A DNA stretch of 64,000 nt from VRUE01 sp035605695 (GCA_035605695.1 DATNGZ010000015.1:1-64000), one strand, 5' to 3'; positions 56,288 through 64,000 are shown, numbered from the stretch's first letter. Made by a program: numbers and translations. Notes: a model not told the origin generated them from the sequence alone.

Positions 56288-57289
56288 TCACCTCGCCTGC
56301 AGCGTGTATTTGCGCATCGACTGGCGGGCGGCCCAACCGGCGAAGGAGAGGAAGAAGCTGGAGATCAGCAGGACCGCGGCAAAGGCGTAGACCGTCTGCC
56401 CGAAGGGCTTCACCGAGAGGCCCTCGGCGTTGTCGACGATCGTCGCCGCCAGCGTCCGCGCCGGCTCGAAGATGAAGGTGGTGCCATCGAGCGGGTTGGG
56501 CGCGAACCCGACCGAGCCGGAGACCATCGAGAGCATGATCGCCTCGCCGAGGGCGCGGGCGGTGGCCAGCACGATCGCCGCAACGATCGCCGGTCGCGCC
56601 GCGCGCAGGCCAACCGTGCGCAGGGCGCGCCAGCGGTTGACGCCGAGCGCGGCGGCCCCCTCGGTCCAGTTGCGCGGCACCGAGCGCAGCGCGTCGGTGG
56701 TGATCGCGACCATGATCGGCGTGATCATCACCGTGAGCACGAGGACGCCGACCAGGATGCTCGTCCCGTCGAGCTGGATCACGTAGCGGACCGCGTCCTT
56801 TTCGGAGCCGGAAATGACGTGGTTGCCGACAAAGGGAACGAGGACGAGGATCCCGATCAAGCCGTAGACAACCGAAGGCACGGCGGCGAGCAGGCGGATC
56901 ACCGGCTGCATCACGCGCCGCATCGCCTGGGGGGCGAACTCGACGATGAACATCGCCGAGAGCAGTGAGATCGCGGTCGAGAGCACGACGGCGGCGCCGG
57001 TGATCAGGGCCGTCGCGTAGAGCAGCGGCCAGGCGTGCATGGTGTAGACGTAGTTGCTCGGGTTGGCCGGCGAGTTGAAGATGTTGGCCAGCTGCTCGTC
57101 GACGTTGCCCCCCGGCCCAAACCAGGCGAGCCCGTTGTGGGCAAACGAGGGCCACGCCTTCGAGAAGACGAAGACGATCATGAAGCCGATCAGCAGAAGG
57201 ACAGCGGACGCCAGCGCGCCGAGGGCTACCTCGGCGCGCTGGTCGGTGCGGTCCTTGGGCTTCGCGTTATGCGAGCCGTTGACGCTCAT
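56288..57289 (-). CDS. pstC: phosphate ABC transporter permease PstC
   Basis: A 333-residue permease with six TM helices. The long loop after TM1 includes SPANPSNYVYTMHAWPLLYATALIT, and the coupling region is TDALRSVPRNWTEGAAALGVNRW followed by RTVGLRAARPAIVAAIVL. It forms the channel with PstA. The ATG follows the pstS stop with no gap (TAGATG). Confidence 0.94.
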   Translation of the reverse strand: MSVNGSHNAKPKDRTDQRAEVALGALASAVLLLIGFMIVFVFSKAWPSFAHNGLAWFGPGGNVDEQLANIFNSPANPSNYVYTMHAWPLLYATALITGAAVVLSTAISLLSAMFIVEFAPQAMRRVMQPVIRLLAAVPSVVYGLIGILVLVPFVGNHVISGSEKDAVRYVIQLDGTSILVGVLVLTVMITPIMVAITTDALRSVPRNWTEGAAALGVNRWRALRTVGLRAARPAIVAAIVLATARALGEAIMLSMVSGSVGFAPNPLDGTTFIFEPARTLAATIVDNAEGLSVKPFGQTVYAFAAVLLISSFFLSFAGWAARQSMRKYTLQAR

Positions 57290-58111
57290 CTAGCTCAGCG
57301 GAACCCACTGGGTGCCGATGATTTTGCTGGCGTCTTTGCTGTGCGTGATCCAGTTGATCCATTTCGCGGTGGCGCCGGTCGGCGCGCCGCGGGTGACCAT
57401 GTAGAGATTGCGCACGCCGCCGTACTGACCTGACTTGGCATTACGCAGGTTGCATTCGACCCCCTGGTAGGGAATCGTGTGCACGTTTTTGGTGAAGGCC
57501 AGGGAGACGTAGCCGATCCCACCCGGGTCGCTGGCAACGGACTGTTCGACCAGGCCGTTTGAGCCCTTCTGACTGGCGCCGCTGAAGACTTTCGTGCTGC
57601 CCATGAAAATCTTCAGGAAAGCGTCCTGCGTACCGGATGCAGCGGTCCTCGTGAAGAGGTCGATCGTGCCGGTCTGAGTCGAGCCCGGGACCTGACTCCA
57701 ACTGCGGGCGCTGCCGCCGAAGATCGCCTGGATCCCGGCCTGATCGAGGCCCGGAAGCGGATTGGCGTTGTTGCTGACGAGGCAGAGCGCGTCGTGGGCG
57801 ATCTTGTTGAACACGAGGCCACCCGGATCGGAGGGCTTCGGGTCACGCGAGGAGTTGCCGATCGTCACCCGGCCCGCGGCGACATCCGCCACGCCGATGT
57901 CCGAGCCGCCCTGGAGCAGCTTGAAGTTGACGCAGTGGTCACAGACGCTCAGGTACTTGCGGGCGAGCAGCGCCGCAAGCGGCGCCACCGTGGTGGATCC
58001 GCTCATCGTGATTGTCGCCTTGGCCGAGGCCGCGGCTGGTGCCGCGGCGGGAACCGCGGCAACGATTGCCAGGGCGGAGAAAAGCCCGACCCGGCGCAGT
58101 CGATTTCTCAT
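57290..58111 (-). CDS. pstS: phosphate-binding protein PstS
   Basis: The extracellular phosphate receptor, 273 residues. The signal peptide (LFSALAIVAAVPAAAPAAASA) has no lipobox Cys, so it is secreted or held loosely. ITMSGSTTVAPLAALLA has the Ser/Thr phosphate-contact loop, then SDIGVADVAAGRVTIGNSSRD, and SGTQDAFLKIF holds the third contact loop. It is shorter than many PstS (about 320). AAAGGAG precedes the ATG. Confidence 0.92.
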   Translation of the reverse strand: MRNRLRRVGLFSALAIVAAVPAAAPAAASAKATITMSGSTTVAPLAALLARKYLSVCDHCVNFKLLQGGSDIGVADVAAGRVTIGNSSRDPKPSDPGGLVFNKIAHDALCLVSNNANPLPGLDQAGIQAIFGGSARSWSQVPGSTQTGTIDLFTRTAASGTQDAFLKIFMGSTKVFSGASQKGSNGLVEQSVASDPGGIGYVSLAFTKNVHTIPYQGVECNLRNAKSGQYGGVRNLYMVTRGAPTGATAKWINWITHSKDASKIIGTQWVPLS

Positions 58112-58167
58112 CGACGTGACTCCTTTCGAGTTGTCGCTGGTGAAATTGGTTGCGTTCGGACGGGACA

Positions 58168-58770
58168 TCAAGCGCTTGCCCGCTGGTGCCGTTTGGCGGC
58201 TTTCACAGGCGCGGCTTTGCTGCAGTCGGGGCCCTTGAGACGGAAGGGCTGGGTGACCGCGGTGAACGGTTTGTTGGTGACCGAGTCGAACTGGGTCACC
58301 GTGGCGCTGACCCAAACCTTGAACTTGTCCGACTTCGTCTTTGCCGCTTCACACGGATCGCGGCCAATCGCGAACTCGCCGGACATCGAGTTGCCGAAGT
58401 TGCTGACGCCCTTACAGCCGAAGCCGGAGCTTGGGAACGGACCTTCGCACCCGAACGCTTCGTTGGTCGCTTCGCCGCTGTTGATGTCGAGGACGAGCAC
58501 CTCGGTGCTGAAGAAATCGACCTGACGACTGGAAATGATCGAGTAACCCAGGACCTGGGTGTTGCAGTTGAACTTGTAGCTGAGACCACCGGGCGGTTCG
58601 ATGCCGGGAATTTCGTCGTTCAGCTCGAGGCTGCCGCCACAGAGCGGAGCTTCGGCTGCGACCGCGCCCGCCGGAAGGCTGAGGGCGCCGACGCATCCCG
58701 CAGCGGCCGCGAGAGCCGCGATTGTCACCCGCGCACGGCTCAGCGGATGCCTTTTTCTGATCTTGATCAC
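58168..58770 (-). CDS. secreted protein, first gene of the pst operon, unknown
   Basis: Not recognised. A 200-residue protein with a basic N-terminus and a Sec signal (IAALAAAAGCVGALSLPAG, likely cut near AVA-AE). The mature part has six Cys, probably disulfides, and strand-forming stretches (GLSYKFNCNTQVLGYSIISS, VDFFSTEVLVLDINSG). GTG start with AAGGAG upstream. It lies 56 bp before pstS and behind a Pho-box-like promoter, so it is probably made under phosphate limitation. Confidence 0.72.
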   Translation of the reverse strand: MIKIRKRHPLSRARVTIAALAAAAGCVGALSLPAGAVAAEAPLCGGSLELNDEIPGIEPPGGLSYKFNCNTQVLGYSIISSRQVDFFSTEVLVLDINSGEATNEAFGCEGPFPSSGFGCKGVSNFGNSMSGEFAIGRDPCEAAKTKSDKFKVWVSATVTQFDSVTNKPFTAVTQPFRLKGPDCSKAAPVKAAKRHQRASA

Positions 58771-58867
58771 CTATCGGACTCCTTGCGTCTTGCGGTTTAC
58801 GTCCCGCAAGAACGCGGGCCGCTCGGCGGCAGTGTCGGGGTCCGCGGATGCGCACATGTTGCGATCC

Positions 58868-58908
58868 GGTATAGGGGACGTAAAAACGGTGTAACAGTGT
58901 TGTAAAAG
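58868..58908 (-). promoter_or_regulatory. Pho-box-like direct repeats and promoter of the pst operon
   Basis: On the minus strand, three 11-bp direct repeats, CTTTTACAACA, CTGTTACACCG and TTTTTACGTCC, run from 58908 to 58876. GTTACA then lies 16 bp before TATACC (58873-58868), a sigma-70-like arrangement. Repeats with an 11-bp period are what PhoB/PhoP dimers bind. An overlapping inverted repeat, GTAACAGTGTT/AACACTGTTAC, lies at 58891-58920. Confidence 0.65.
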
Positions 58909-58965
58909 GAACACTGTTACCAGGCACGGTGCAGGCGTGCCTGCAGGAGTTAGCCGAGGGCGCTT

Positions 58966-59805
58966 TTAGGCGAAAGCCTGGGAAGCGCGGCGACGCAGAT
59001 CTGCGTTGAGCATCCCGGTCACTTCACTTGGGGTGGTGCCCGCCGTGGGCACCGCATCGCCGATTAGGCCACTGGCGCGGAAGCCGTAGAGCGGAGCGTC
59101 GAAGCCGACCTCGCGGATCTTGCGGACCAGGTTGACGGCGCCGGGTGTGTCGGCGCCGGGGCCGCAGAGGACGATCGCGGTCGGGTCGAGAGCGCGCAGG
59201 GCGCGCTCGAGCCGCTCGTCACCGAGCTCGTTGGAGAGCATCAGCACGCGGAAGCCGGCACGGCGAAGCGTCAGGTCGAGCGCCTGCGCGTGGACCGCCT
59301 CGGCGTCGGAGCCGTGGCTGGAATCGAGCAGCAGGATGCCGGCGGGACGGGAGGCGGCGGAGGCGAGGCGGCGGGCGCCGTGCAGCCAACCGGTCGCCCA
59401 GCGTGAGGCGAACTCGAGCTCGGCCTCGCGGTCGGGGTCGGCGGCGAGCTGATCGACCGCGGGCAGCAGCATCTCCTCGACCGTGCGCTCCAGCGGGCGC
59501 AGCGCCAGGCTCTCCTCGACCGCGCGGTTGGCGGCCTCCTCATCGAAGCTTTCAAGCGCGACCACCAGGTTGCCGCCGCTGGCCGGCGCCGACTGGCGCT
59601 GGCGGGCAAGTTCGATCGCCGAGGAGATGTTGCCGGTCTGGGCGAGGGCGTCGCGCAGCGTCTGCAACTCGACCAGCTCGTAGTTGCGGTGGTTGCCGAC
59701 CGTGCGCTTCGGCACCGGGTAGCCGTAGCGGCGCTCCCAGCTGCGCAGGGTGTTGGGGCTGACCCCCAGCACTTCGGCGGCGGCGTTGGTTCTTATTCCT
59801 GGCAT
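58966..59805 (-). CDS. MerR-family regulator with B12-binding-like domain
   Basis: A 279-residue regulator. The N-terminal MerR HTH is clear: TNAAAEVLGVSPNTLRSWERRYGYP, then RNYELVELQTLRDALAQTG. The rest resembles the CarH/LitR layout: a helical domain (residues about 95-170, ending WATGWLHGARR) and a Rossmann-like part (ILLLDSSHGSDAEAVHAQAL, FRVLMLSNELGDERLERAL). The cobalamin His motif (D-x-H-x2-G) is degenerate, and the CarH Trp...Glu-His photosensing residues are not evident. It may be a ligand sensor that has lost B12. Confidence 0.8.
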   Translation of the reverse strand: MPGIRTNAAAEVLGVSPNTLRSWERRYGYPVPKRTVGNHRNYELVELQTLRDALAQTGNISSAIELARQRQSAPASGGNLVVALESFDEEAANRAVEESLALRPLERTVEEMLLPAVDQLAADPDREAELEFASRWATGWLHGARRLASAASRPAGILLLDSSHGSDAEAVHAQALDLTLRRAGFRVLMLSNELGDERLERALRALDPTAIVLCGPGADTPGAVNLVRKIREVGFDAPLYGFRASGLIGDAVPTAGTTPSEVTGMLNADLRRRASQAFA

Positions 59806-59891
59806 CTCAGTCGTCCCTTGGGGTGGTGTCCAGCACTATTCGCCCGACATCGGCATCTTCCCAGGGAAAATCCAGGTTTACGCAAGTTATG

Positions 59892-59912
59892 GACAGATTT
59901 CCGGAATCTGTC
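59892..59912. promoter_or_regulatory. 21-bp palindrome upstream of the MerR-like gene
   Basis: GACAGATT-TCCGG-AATCTGTC has perfect 8-bp arms. It overlaps the GGDEF stop codon and lies about 87-107 bp upstream of the MerR-like start. Candidate operator for that regulator, or a weak terminator hairpin for the GGDEF gene. Confidence 0.5.
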
Positions 59913-60639
59913 AGCGATCTTGCAAGCTGCCCACGCCTACGGGCTGGCCCACCGCACGAGCTCGCCACATCGCCTCGTCGGCTTTCTTCAGCAAGCCCTC
60001 GGCGTCGCTGCCGTGCTCGGGGCAGGCGACGACGCCGGCCGAAATGCCGATTCGCAGGCCACCCGCGGCCTCGAGCTCATCGAGCAGGCGCAGCAGGCGC
60101 TCGGCCATCTGCACGCCCTCGACCGTGGTCAGGTTCGGGGCCAGGACGCAGAGGGCGTCCTCTTCGAGCCGATAGGTCTCGTCGACGATGCGGACGCTCT
60201 CGCGCAGCGCCGCGCCGACCACCGCCAGCATCGTCTCCTGGCCGTCGCTGCCCTCGCTCCCGCGTGTCCCGGGCCCGTCGACGTCGAAGACGACGAGGCC
60301 GAAGGGATGCCCGTAGCGCTTGTTGGTCTCGATCAACTGATCGAGACGGCGGCGCATGTGGCCGGGCTGGAAGAGGCTCGTGTGCGACTCGACCAGCGCC
60401 GTCGGCTGCGGCCGCTCGCAGACCGCCGCCACCGCCGTCGCCGTCACCGAGCCGAACTCCTCGGCCAGTTTCTGCGCCGCGTCGGCGAACGGCTCGGGGT
60501 CGCCGTCGCGCATCTGCTCGCGCAGCGTCGCCAGCAGCGCTGCCTGCAGCGAGGAGACCTCGCGGGCGACCTGGCCCGCCGAAGATCCACCCCCCACACC
60601 GTTGCTCGTCGGGCTCTTTGTCGCCACCTGAAGGACCAT
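59911..60639 (-). CDS. degenerate GGDEF-domain protein
   Basis: A 242-residue soluble protein. The N-terminal 85 residues are helical (REVSSLQAALLATLREQMRD, DPEPFADAAQKLAEEFG). The GGDEF fold follows: HMRRRLDQLIETNKRYGHPFGLVVFDVDG, then YRLEEDALCVLAP where GGDEF would be, then GVQMAERLLRLLDE, IGISAGVVACPEHGSDAEGLLKKADEAMWRAR. The metal Asp in FDVDG is kept, but GGDEF is LEEDA, so diguanylate cyclase activity is doubtful; it may bind nucleotides as a sensor. Confidence 0.85.
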   Translation of the reverse strand: MVLQVATKSPTSNGVGGGSSAGQVAREVSSLQAALLATLREQMRDGDPEPFADAAQKLAEEFGSVTATAVAAVCERPQPTALVESHTSLFQPGHMRRRLDQLIETNKRYGHPFGLVVFDVDGPGTRGSEGSDGQETMLAVVGAALRESVRIVDETYRLEEDALCVLAPNLTTVEGVQMAERLLRLLDELEAAGGLRIGISAGVVACPEHGSDAEGLLKKADEAMWRARAVGQPVGVGSLQDR

Positions 60640-60723
60640 CTCGAAAGCAACGGACGGCAGGACTGCGGAATCGCGCTATTTGCGGGGCGATAAACGTCTA
60701 GTTGTTTTGTCCGCAAAGAGCGG

Positions 60724-61326
60724 CTAATCGAGGCTGCGGCGTCCGGCGAAGGCCTTGCCGAGGGTGACCTCGTCGGCGTGCTCGAGATCGGCGCCGACCG
60801 GGAGGCCGCTTGCCAAGCGGGTCACGGCGGCCTGGCCGCGCAGCCGTTCGGCGATATGCAGGGCCGTCGCCTCGCCGGTCGTGGTCGGGTTGGTGGCGAG
60901 GACGACCTCGCTGACGTCGCCCTCGGCGACCCGGCGCAGCAACTCGGCGATCTTCAGGTCCTCGGCGTCGATGCCGTCGATCGGCGAGAGCGCGCCGCCG
61001 AGCACGTGGTAGAGGCCGCGGTACTCGTGGGTGCGCTCGATCGGGATCACGTCGGCCGGCTCCTCGACCACGCAGATCGTCGCACGGTCCCGGTTCGGGT
61101 CGGCGCAGATGCGGCAGCGCGGCCCCTCGGAGAGGTTGAAGCACTCCTCGCAGAGGCCGACCTTCTCCTTCACCTCGGTGATCGCGGCGGAGAGCGCCGC
61201 CGCCTCTTCGTCGGGGGCGCGGAGGATGTGGAAGGCGAGGCGCTGCGCGGTGCGCTGGCCGATCCCCGGCAGGCGCGAAAGCTCTGCGACGAGGCGGGCC
61301 AGCGGCGCCGGACCCTCGGCGCTCAC
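60724..61326 (-). CDS. recR: recombination mediator protein RecR
   Basis: A 200-residue protein of normal length that helps RecF/RecO load RecA at gaps. It has the helix-hairpin-helix LSRLPGIGQRTAQRLAFHIL, the zinc finger CEECFNLSEGPRCRIC and the Toprim region ICVVEEPADVIPIERTHEY. GTG start overlapping the ebfC stop (GTGA). The dnaX-ebfC-recR order is the classic bacterial cluster. Confidence 0.97.
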   Translation of the reverse strand: MSAEGPAPLARLVAELSRLPGIGQRTAQRLAFHILRAPDEEAAALSAAITEVKEKVGLCEECFNLSEGPRCRICADPNRDRATICVVEEPADVIPIERTHEYRGLYHVLGGALSPIDGIDAEDLKIAELLRRVAEGDVSEVVLATNPTTTGEATALHIAERLRGQAAVTRLASGLPVGADLEHADEVTLGKAFAGRRSLD

Positions 61327-61658
61327 ATTCCGGGGAGGCCGCCGAGGCCTCCCGTAATCCCGCCCATCTTCGACTCGGCCAGCTGCTGGGCGGCGCGGAA
61401 GCCCTCGTTGACGGCCGCCTGCACCATCTCGGCGAGCAGCTCCGCCTCCTCGGGGTCGATCGCCTCGGGGTCGATGACGATCTCACGCAGGGTCAGATCG
61501 CCGCCGACCTTGACCTTGACCATGCCGCCGCCGGCGCTGGCCTCGACCACCTCGTCTTTAAGAGTCTCCTGAGCGGCAAGCATGTCGCTCTGCATTTTCT
61601 GCGCCTGCTTCATCAGGGCGTTCACATCGAACCCCCCCGGCATTCCACCTTTGGCCAC
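61323..61658 (-). CDS. ebfC: YbaB/EbfC-family nucleoid-associated protein
   Basis: A 111-residue DNA-binding protein. MKQAQKMQSDMLAAQETLKD starts the helical dimerisation part, followed by VVEASAGGGMVKVKVGGDLTLREIVIDPEAI, and the Gly-rich ends (GGMPGGFD and GGITGGLGGLPGM) are typical. GTG start directly after the dnaX stop. It packages DNA or acts with RecR in recombination. Confidence 0.95.
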   Translation of the reverse strand: MAKGGMPGGFDVNALMKQAQKMQSDMLAAQETLKDEVVEASAGGGMVKVKVGGDLTLREIVIDPEAIDPEEAELLAEMVQAAVNEGFRAAQQLAESKMGGITGGLGGLPGM

Positions 61659-63476
61659 CTACCCCACCTCCTCAGCATCGAACTCACTCTTCAGCTTCTC
61701 CACCAGCGCATCGTGATCGATCTCCGCGGAGCTTGGAGCCTCCTCAGGAGCGGGCGCCTCAGCGTCAAGCACCACATAAACGGGCCGCAGCTTCTCACTC
61801 ACCACGGACTCCAGAGCGGCTTCCATCTGCTCTCGCTTCTCCGGCGCCTCAGCCTTGCGTTTGTTGAAGGTGTTCTCAGCCGGAAATCCGACAGTGACGA
61901 CCCGCTCCGCCTCATCGACATCGACAGGTCGAGCTCCCTCAAAGGTCGCTGCCAAGGCCGGGCTCGTCTCCCGAAGCTTGTCTATAACCGCCGGCCAGAA
62001 GCCTTTGACGTACTCCAGGTCGAGGGCGTTCGGGCCCGCGGGTCCTGTCACGACCTCGGGGGGGCCTGCGGGCGGGGGCTGCGCCTCCGTTCTCGGCCCC
62101 CCCGAGTCCGCGCCACCCGCGGGAGGATCGTCCTCGGCGGACGGTTCGGGTTCAGCGGGCGGTTCGGATTCGGCGGACGGTTGGGGCTCCTGCTCGTCAG
62201 TCGGTGCGGGCTCTGCCGCGGGTGGCGGTGTAGGGGGAACCGCCCCCGAGGACGCTTTAGCGACCGCAGGGGGCGGTGGGTCCCCTGCACCGACAGGACC
62301 CGCGGCCCGCGGCGGCCCCGTCCCTTGCTCAAGCTTCTCGATACGCCTGAGCAGGCCCTCAGTTGAGGGATCCAGGTCCGGTCGCGCTGCCTTGAGCAGA
62401 GCGATCTCGACTGCCATGCGGGCGTCGTCTCCCTCCCGTACAGCTGTCAGGGCCGCTGCCAGCTCGTCGATGGTGCGGATGAGTGTGGCGGCGCCTATTG
62501 CGTTTGCTTGGGCTGTCATCCGCTCAGAATCGGTTGCCGTCACCACGAAGGTGTTGGGCACCTCGCCGACGGTCTGCGTCACCAGCAGGTGTCGCAGGTG
62601 CGCCAGCAGGTCGCGGGCGAACTGGGCTGGGTCACGGCCCGAGCGGGCCATCTTCTCGACCCCGAGCAGGACGCCCTTCGGGTCTTCGGCAATGACCGCG
62701 TCGACCGCGTCGAAGAGCAGCTCGGCGTCGGCGGCGCCGAGCAGTTCCAGCACCGCTTCGAGGGTGACCTGGCTGCCGCCGAACGCGACCAGCTGGTCGA
62801 GCGTGCCGAGCGCGTCGCGGAAGCTGCCCGAGGCCGAGCGGGCAATCATCGCGACCGCTGCGTCCTCGGCCTCGATCTCCTCCGCCGCCGCGACCCGCTG
62901 CACGACCTCGGAGATCTGCTCCAGCGAAGGGCGCTGGAAGTCGAAGCGCTGGCAGCGGTCGGCGATCGTCGCCATCACCTTGTGCGACTCGGTCGTGGCG
63001 AGGACGAAGACCGTGTTGGGCGGCGGCTCCTCCAGCGTCTTGAGGAAGGCGTTCCAGGCCTCCTTGGTCAGCATGTGCGCCTCGTCGAGGATGTAGACCT
63101 TCCAGCGTCCTCCCGTCGGCGCGTAGGCGACCCGCTCGCGCAGGTCGCGGACGTCGTCGACGGAGCGGTTGGAGGCGGCGTCCATCTCGATCACGTCGAT
63201 CGAGCTGCCGGCGGCGATCGTCAGGCACGATTCGCACTCGCCGCAGGGGGTGACGGTCGGCCCGCCGCGCTCGCAGTTGAGCGAGCGGGCGAGGATCTTC
63301 GCCATCGAGGTCTTGCCGGTCCCGCGCGAACCGACGAAGAGGTAAGCGTGGTGGACCTTGCCCTGCTCGACCGCGTTGCGCAGGGTGCGGACGACGTGCT
63401 GCTGGCCCACCACCTCATCGAAAGAACCGGGGCGATGGCGGCGGTAGAGGGAGATCGAGTCGCTGGAGGACGGCAC
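61659..63476 (-). CDS. dnaX: DNA polymerase III subunit gamma/tau
   Basis: The 605-residue clamp-loader ATPase. YRRHRPGSFDEVVGQQHVVR starts the protein, Walker A is GSRGTGKTSMAKILA, four zinc Cys lie in CERGGPTVTPCGECESC, Walker B is VYILDEAHMLT and SRC-like SASGSFRDALGTLDQ follows. Domain III ends near 370; then a long Pro/Glu/Ala-rich linker (about 390-475) precedes a C-terminal part resembling the tau alpha-binding domain. No obvious slippery frameshift site was seen. Confidence 0.96.
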   Translation of the reverse strand: MPSSSDSISLYRRHRPGSFDEVVGQQHVVRTLRNAVEQGKVHHAYLFVGSRGTGKTSMAKILARSLNCERGGPTVTPCGECESCLTIAAGSSIDVIEMDAASNRSVDDVRDLRERVAYAPTGGRWKVYILDEAHMLTKEAWNAFLKTLEEPPPNTVFVLATTESHKVMATIADRCQRFDFQRPSLEQISEVVQRVAAAEEIEAEDAAVAMIARSASGSFRDALGTLDQLVAFGGSQVTLEAVLELLGAADAELLFDAVDAVIAEDPKGVLLGVEKMARSGRDPAQFARDLLAHLRHLLVTQTVGEVPNTFVVTATDSERMTAQANAIGAATLIRTIDELAAALTAVREGDDARMAVEIALLKAARPDLDPSTEGLLRRIEKLEQGTGPPRAAGPVGAGDPPPPAVAKASSGAVPPTPPPAAEPAPTDEQEPQPSAESEPPAEPEPSAEDDPPAGGADSGGPRTEAQPPPAGPPEVVTGPAGPNALDLEYVKGFWPAVIDKLRETSPALAATFEGARPVDVDEAERVVTVGFPAENTFNKRKAEAPEKREQMEAALESVVSEKLRPVYVVLDAEAPAPEEAPSSAEIDHDALVEKLKSEFDAEEVG

Positions 63477-63494
63477 CGCAGCCAGTGTATCTGC

Positions 63495-63545
63495 GGGGGT
63501 CTGGCGACTTATCCGTCTATCTCACGGAAAAGTCGCCAGACCCCC
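63495..63545. repeat. inverted repeat between dnaX and the right-edge membrane gene
   Basis: Perfect 16-bp arms, GGGGGTCTGGCGACTT (63495-63510) and its complement (63530-63545), are separated by 19 bp. They lie 18 bp from the dnaX start and 28 bp from the divergent GTG, again giving both genes the same outward leader. Confidence 0.8.
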
Positions 63546-63573
63546 GGCCTGCGGCCAACGGTAGGTTGCGCCG

Positions 63574-64000
63574 GTGCCGACCCGAGCCCGCAACTGGCTC
63601 ACGCCCCTCGCCTGGGTGGCCGGCGTCAGCGCCGCCCTGCTGATCGTCTTCCCGGTCGGCTTCCCCAACTACGACACGATCTACGCCTTGGTCTGGGGGC
63701 GCGAACTGGCGCACGGGGTCAGCCCCGACTACGGCGCCGCGCTCCCCCCCACCCCGCACCCGCTGGCCGACCTGCTGGGACTGATCACGACCCCACTCGG
63801 CGACGGAGCAATCGACGTAACGATGGTGATCGCCTACCTCTCACTGGGCCTTGTGGGGTACCTCATCTACCGCCTGGGAACCCTCTGGTTCGACCGTCCA
63901 ATCGGCGCCCTCGCAGCCCTAATCGTCCTCACCCGAGCCCCCTACCTATCCAACGGCCTGCGCGCCTACGTAGACCTCCCGTACATAGCCCTATGCCTGG
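63574..64000 (+). CDS. polytopic membrane protein, probably GT-C glycosyltransferase, partial
   Basis: 142 codons are visible, starting at GTG 63574 (VPTRARNWLTPLAWVAGVSA), and the frame is open to the right edge. TM1 is ALLIVFPVGF, followed by NYDTIYALVWGRELAHGVSPDYG in the first extracellular loop, then two or three more TM segments (MVIAYLSLGLVGYLIYRLG, GALAALIVLTRAPYL). An Asp in the first loop and YVDLPYIA later resemble GT39/GT87-like mannosyltransferases. Only part of the protein is present. Confidence 0.7.
   Translation, partial: MPTRARNWLTPLAWVAGVSAALLIVFPVGFPNYDTIYALVWGRELAHGVSPDYGAALPPTPHPLADLLGLITTPLGDGAIDVTMVIAYLSLGLVGYLIYRLGTLWFDRPIGALAALIVLTRAPYLSNGLRAYVDLPYIALCL

Noticed and set aside
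58966..59805. CarH-type B12 photoreceptor
   Set aside because: The Trp...Glu-His photosensing residues and the cobalamin-ligating His motif are not recognisable.

Overview
The window is a GC-rich, gene-dense chromosomal segment that looks like a free-living actinobacterium, most likely class Thermoleophilia (Solirubrobacterales). This is an inference from gene content: a single-chain glycyl-tRNA synthetase, LytR-CpsA-Psr and MMPL envelope proteins, a membrane-anchor-free succinate dehydrogenase with an HdrB-like third subunit, an R2-like oxidase carrying an SCP2-type tail, an AT-hook/winged-helix protein, and frequent GTG/TTG starts with 1-4 bp gene overlaps. No rRNA, tRNA, prophage, transposase or CRISPR array was seen.

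Layout. 1-7.1 kb (minus): tatD, rsmA, ispE and a DedA gene cut by the left edge, separated from metG by an ABC exporter pair and an opposing FMN-dependent hydroxyacid oxidase. 7.3-12.9 kb: a secreted protein, rsmI, a ROK sugar kinase, an LCP transferase, an FmdB zinc ribbon and glycyl-tRNA synthetase. 13-16.8 kb: accessory genes, including a NucS-like nuclease fused to an alkyltransferase-like domain, a VOC protein, a MazF-type toxin-antitoxin pair, an AlkZ-like protein and an FKBP lipoprotein. 17-25.5 kb: fatty-acyl-CoA ligase, R2-like oxidase, amidase and an MMPL exporter with its TetR regulator. 25.5-30.9 kb: a GT-C glycosyltransferase, lon with hsp20, and a fatty-acid hydroxylase. 31-42 kb: central carbon metabolism (mdh, icd, the succinate dehydrogenase operon), an AidB-like acyl-CoA dehydrogenase, and M50 and M28 peptidases. 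42-48.4 kb: a Na+/H+ antiporter, a DUF4143 ATPase, asd-lysC and a Phd/RelE pair. 48.5-51.2 kb: a PadR-MMPL pair. 51.2-58.8 kb: a nine-gene phosphate-uptake operon that begins with a secreted protein behind a Pho-box-like promoter and ends in four unrecognised envelope or zinc-ribbon proteins. 59-64 kb: a MerR-like regulator, a degenerate GGDEF protein, recR, ebfC and dnaX, and the start of a membrane protein cut by the right edge.

The most unusual signals are: (i) three divergent promoter regions bounded by perfect inverted repeats of 16-22 bp lying next to the two start codons; (ii) a palindromic 16-mer shared by two intergenic regions; (iii) a perfect 27-bp-arm hairpin behind the succinate dehydrogenase operon; (iv) the nuclease/alkyltransferase-like fusion; (v) the four-gene module attached to pst. 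Everything here comes from reading sequence and translations; no database search was run.
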